Shown here: positions 61,725 through 64,000 of the stretch, piece by piece
Layout of the letters: each line of letters opens with the position of its first letter
Position numbering within the stretch: position 1 is the stretch's first letter
Assembly (NCBI GenBank): GCA_023386345.1
Contig: JAEWJT010000006.1
Span: 1 to 64,000, forward strand
From: Bacillota bacterium
GTDB lineage: Bacteria; Bacillota; Clostridia; Tissierellales; Sedimentibacteraceae
Direction: 5' to 3'
DNA length: 64,000 nt
Made by a program: the position numbers and the translations under genes
The notes under the pieces: generated by a model
The model's input: only the letters and a program-made list of their open reading frames with translations
Database searches by the model: none
What the model was told of the DNA's origin: nothing

Positions 61725-61776
61725 ATAGCTAACTTACAAAAAAGAAAAAATATTTACTAAATAAATCGGAGTAAAG

Positions 61777-62151
61777 ATGAGTTTTATAATAATAACAAAT
61801 AATGATATGGTTTATAATAAATACAAAGACCAATTTAATATTGAGCTCTATGATTGCAGTATAAAGGACGTAATGCTAAAGGTTAGAGATAGAATACATG
61901 AAGGCTTTAAAATGCTTACACATCCTTTATCTAGCAGTATAAAACCAAATGAGTCACTGTATAAATCTATAATGATATCAGATGAAAAATCAATTCTTGA
62001 TTATGATTCTTTGCTGATTATAGAAAATGGTATAATGACATGTGATAAATTCAACAAAATTAAGTATAATATTGTTTATACAGACAAAATTATAGAAGAT
62101 TTTAAACTAATTGATTTAACCGTGCTTGAAAGCGCGTTAAATAGGGTATAA
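61777..62151 (+). CDS. grdX: GrdX family protein
   Basis: 124 residues. FIIITNNDMVYNKY at the start, KVRDRIHEGFKMLTHPLSSSI and LLIIENGIMTCDKF-type stretches are those of GrdX, a protein of unknown biochemical role encoded at the head of glycine/betaine/sarcosine reductase operons. ATCGGAG precedes the ATG. First gene after the riboswitch. Confidence 0.9.
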   Translation: MSFIIITNNDMVYNKYKDQFNIELYDCSIKDVMLKVRDRIHEGFKMLTHPLSSSIKPNESLYKSIMISDEKSILDYDSLLIIENGIMTCDKFNKIKYNIVYTDKIIEDFKLIDLTVLESALNRV

Positions 62152-62228
62152 TTATTATACTCTTATAATATAGAGTGTCGCAATGACACACAAATGTTAC
62201 AATACAAAAAAATACGGAGGTGACTTTT

Positions 62229-63509
62229 TTGAAGTTAGAGTTAGGATTAATTCACATTAAAGATATGCAGTTTGCAAATGCAAGCAAATTAGAAAACGGC
62301 ATTATCTATGTGAATAAGGAAGAATTAAGAAACATAATTTTAGAAGACAAACACATAAAATCAGTTGACTTTGAAATTGCCAAACCTGGTGAGAGCATTC
62401 GTATAACACCTGTTAAGGATGTAATCGAGCCAAGAGTTAAGGTGCAAGGACAGGGAGGATTATTCCCAGGAATGATTTCAAAAGTTGACACAGTTGGATC
62501 TGGAAGAACTCACGTACTTCAAGGATCGGCAGTTGTTACAACAGGTAAAATAGTTGGTTTCCAAGAAGGTATCATTGATATGTGCGGTATTGGAGCTGAA
62601 TATACACCATTCTCAAAATTGAATAACTTAGTAATGATTTGTGAGCCTGTTGATGGTTTAAAACAACATGACCATGAAAAAGCAGTAAGATTTGCTGGCT
62701 ACAAAGCTGCTATGTATTTAGGAGAGTTATCAAAAAATACAACTCCTGATGAAATTGAGACTTATGAGACTCCAAACATGATGGAAGGAATCAAATTATA
62801 TCCTGAGCTTCCAAGAGTAGCATATGTTCAAATGCTTCAATCACAAGGCTTGTTGCACGATACTTATGTATATGGTGTTGACGCAAAACAAACATTGCCT
62901 TCATTGATGTATCCAACAGAAATGATGGATGGAGCTATTGTTAGCGGAAACTGCGTATCTGCTTGTGATAAAAACACAACATACCATCATTTAAACAATC
63001 CAGTTATAAAAGATATGTATGCAGAACACGGAAAAACAATGAACTTTGTTGGCGTTATCATAACAAACGAGAATGTTTACTTAGCAGACAAAGAAAGATC
63101 TTCAAACTTCACAGCTAAAATTTCTGAAATGTTTGGCTTAGATGGAGCTATAGTTTCACAAGAAGGTTTTGGAAACCCTGATACAGACCTTATAATGAAC
63201 TGTAAAAAAATCGAAGAAAAAGGCATTAAAACTGTTATAATCACAGATGAGTATGCAGGACAAGACGGTAAATCACAATCATTAGCAGACGCTCACGTAA
63301 GTGCCAACGCAGTTGTTACAGGCGGAAATGCTAACGAAGTTATCACATTGCCTCCGATGGACAAGGTTATAGGACATATAGACTATGTAAATATAATTGC
63401 CGGTGGAAATGAAAACTCATTGCATAAAGACGGTTCAATTGTAGCAGAGCTTCAAGTTATAACTGGTGCTACAAACGAATTAGGATTTAACAGATTAAGT
63501 GCTAGATAG
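62229..63509 (+). CDS. grdE: glycine reductase component B, alpha/beta proprotein
   Basis: 426 residues from TTG 62229 (MKLELGLIHIKD), with GGAGGTGA 5 bases upstream; the GTG at 62220 inside that site is rejected. The proprotein self-splits before a cysteine that becomes a pyruvoyl group; N241-C242 in VSGNCVSACDKN is exactly the known position. The pyruvoyl carbonyl binds glycine as a Schiff base, so that component A can take the carboxymethyl group for selenium-dependent reduction to acetyl phosphate. Followed by grdB at 18 bases. Confidence 0.97.
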   Translation: MKLELGLIHIKDMQFANASKLENGIIYVNKEELRNIILEDKHIKSVDFEIAKPGESIRITPVKDVIEPRVKVQGQGGLFPGMISKVDTVGSGRTHVLQGSAVVTTGKIVGFQEGIIDMCGIGAEYTPFSKLNNLVMICEPVDGLKQHDHEKAVRFAGYKAAMYLGELSKNTTPDEIETYETPNMMEGIKLYPELPRVAYVQMLQSQGLLHDTYVYGVDAKQTLPSLMYPTEMMDGAIVSGNCVSACDKNTTYHHLNNPVIKDMYAEHGKTMNFVGVIITNENVYLADKERSSNFTAKISEMFGLDGAIVSQEGFGNPDTDLIMNCKKIEEKGIKTVIITDEYAGQDGKSQSLADAHVSANAVVTGGNANEVITLPPMDKVIGHIDYVNIIAGGNENSLHKDGSIVAELQVITGATNELGFNRLSAR

Positions 63510-63526
63510 GAAGGAGGAAGATTAAG

Positions 63527-64000
63527 ATGATAAAAGTTGTTCAATATATAAATCAGTTCTTTGCTCAAGTTGGCGGAGAAGAAATGGCTCATATACCAGC
63601 TGAATTAAGACAAGGACCTGTTGGACCTGGACTTGCGTTCAATGCTGAGTTTAAAGGAGAAGCTGAAGTAGTAGCTACAATAGTTTGTGGAGACTCTTAT
63701 TTCAATGAAAACTTGGATAAAGCTAAAGCAGAAGTTTTAGCAATGGTTAAGAGCCAAAATGCAGATTTATTCATAGCTGGACCTGCATTTAACGCTGGAA
63801 GATACGGAGTTGCTTGCGGAACTATAGCAGAAGCAGTTCAAGCAGAATTAAATATTCCTGTATTATCAGGTATGTACAAAGAAAACCCAGGTGCTGATAT
63901 GTTCAAAACTAAGATATACATGGTTGAGACTAAAAACAGTGCTGCAGGTATGAGAGATGCAGTTAAGAAAATGGCTCCTTTAGCGTTAAAATTAGCAAGA
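63527..64000 (+). CDS. grdB: glycine reductase component B, gamma subunit (start only)
   Basis: Open from ATG 63527 (GGAAGGAGG 8 bases before) to the window edge: 158 codons, MIKVVQYINQFFAQVGGEE then GPVGPGLAFN, VVATIVCGDSYF, LFIAGPAFNAGRYG and ACGTIAEAVQ. This is GrdB, a selenoprotein whose selenocysteine (a TGA codon) is expected near residue 350, outside the window. With GrdE it forms component B. Confidence 0.96.
   Translation, partial: MIKVVQYINQFFAQVGGEEMAHIPAELRQGPVGPGLAFNAEFKGEAEVVATIVCGDSYFNENLDKAKAEVLAMVKSQNADLFIAGPAFNAGRYGVACGTIAEAVQAELNIPVLSGMYKENPGADMFKTKIYMVETKNSAAGMRDAVKKMAPLALKLAR

Larger units (their letters stand above)
61230..61776. other. 547-bp control region of the glycine reductase operon
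   Basis: Holds the promoter (61387-61415), tandem glycine aptamers and an intrinsic terminator. Before 61380 only AT-rich sequence is seen. Confidence 0.8.

Noticed and set aside
63527..64000. Selenocysteine codon in grdB
   Set aside because: No in-frame TGA occurs within the visible part; the expected site lies beyond the window.

Overview
The window is a low-GC, intron-free, densely coded bacterial chromosome segment that fits an anaerobic, endospore-forming clostridium with Stickland-type amino-acid fermentation. Reasons: a glycine reductase operon behind a tandem glycine riboswitch (right end), a complete Rnf ferredoxin:NAD+ oxidoreductase, a spore photoproduct lyase, a SpoIVFA/SpoIVFB pair, class III fructose-bisphosphatase and FeoB-type ferrous iron uptake. 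A relative of Acetoanaerobium/Peptostreptococcaceae is plausible, but that is inference from gene content.

Left part (1-14 kb): an array of tRNA genes (Asp 3' end, Thr, Tyr, Gly, Gly, His, Cys, Arg, Leu) ends in a terminator and is followed by a loosely packed, decayed region. It holds single genes (cupin, adenosine deaminase-like, HAD phosphatase, HExxH protein, transglutaminase-like, SHOCT protein) separated by long AT-rich gaps. The gaps contain pseudogene fragments, IS3-family transposase remnants and a family of direct-oriented dispersed repeats, most copies followed by a hairpin. fbp and splB lie at its right edge.

Middle (14-39 kb): polyamine genes speD-speE; a sugar dehydrogenase-like protein, a YitT protein and an FUSC-like protein; a CoA-transferase behind a cobalamin riboswitch and a short leader ORF; a DUF134-Mrp-NifX-like operon whose promoter carries two identical palindromes; a MATE exporter behind a terminator-bearing leader; a GGDEF protein; a divergent LysR/iron alcohol dehydrogenase pair; and a ferrous iron locus (two FeoA, FeoB, a Cys-rich FeoB-associated peptide, two DtxR-family regulators, DUF2325, DUF3793, flavodoxin) bearing five copies of a GTTAG-N6-CTAAC operator.

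Right part (39-64 kb): a six-gene module built around an [FeFe]-hydrogenase-like protein with two DRTGG proteins, two GHKL ATPase-fold proteins and a PHP phosphoesterase, directly followed by rnfCDGEAB; then DUF4321, radC, mreB-mreC-mreD-mrdA, a degenerate MinD-like ATPase, spoIVFA-spoIVFB, queG, nth, ogt and trmL; and finally the glycine riboswitch, grdX, grdE and the start of grdB, which runs off the window. Oxidised ferredoxin/NADH balance (Rnf), its putative hydrogenase-like sensor and glycine reduction form a coherent amino-acid-fermenting energy metabolism.

The observations I consider most worth following are the hydrogenase-like sensory module upstream of rnf, the repeated structured leader before DUF4321/mreC/mrdA, the dispersed repeat family, the cobalamin-controlled CoA-transferase and the GTTAG-N6-CTAAC regulon.
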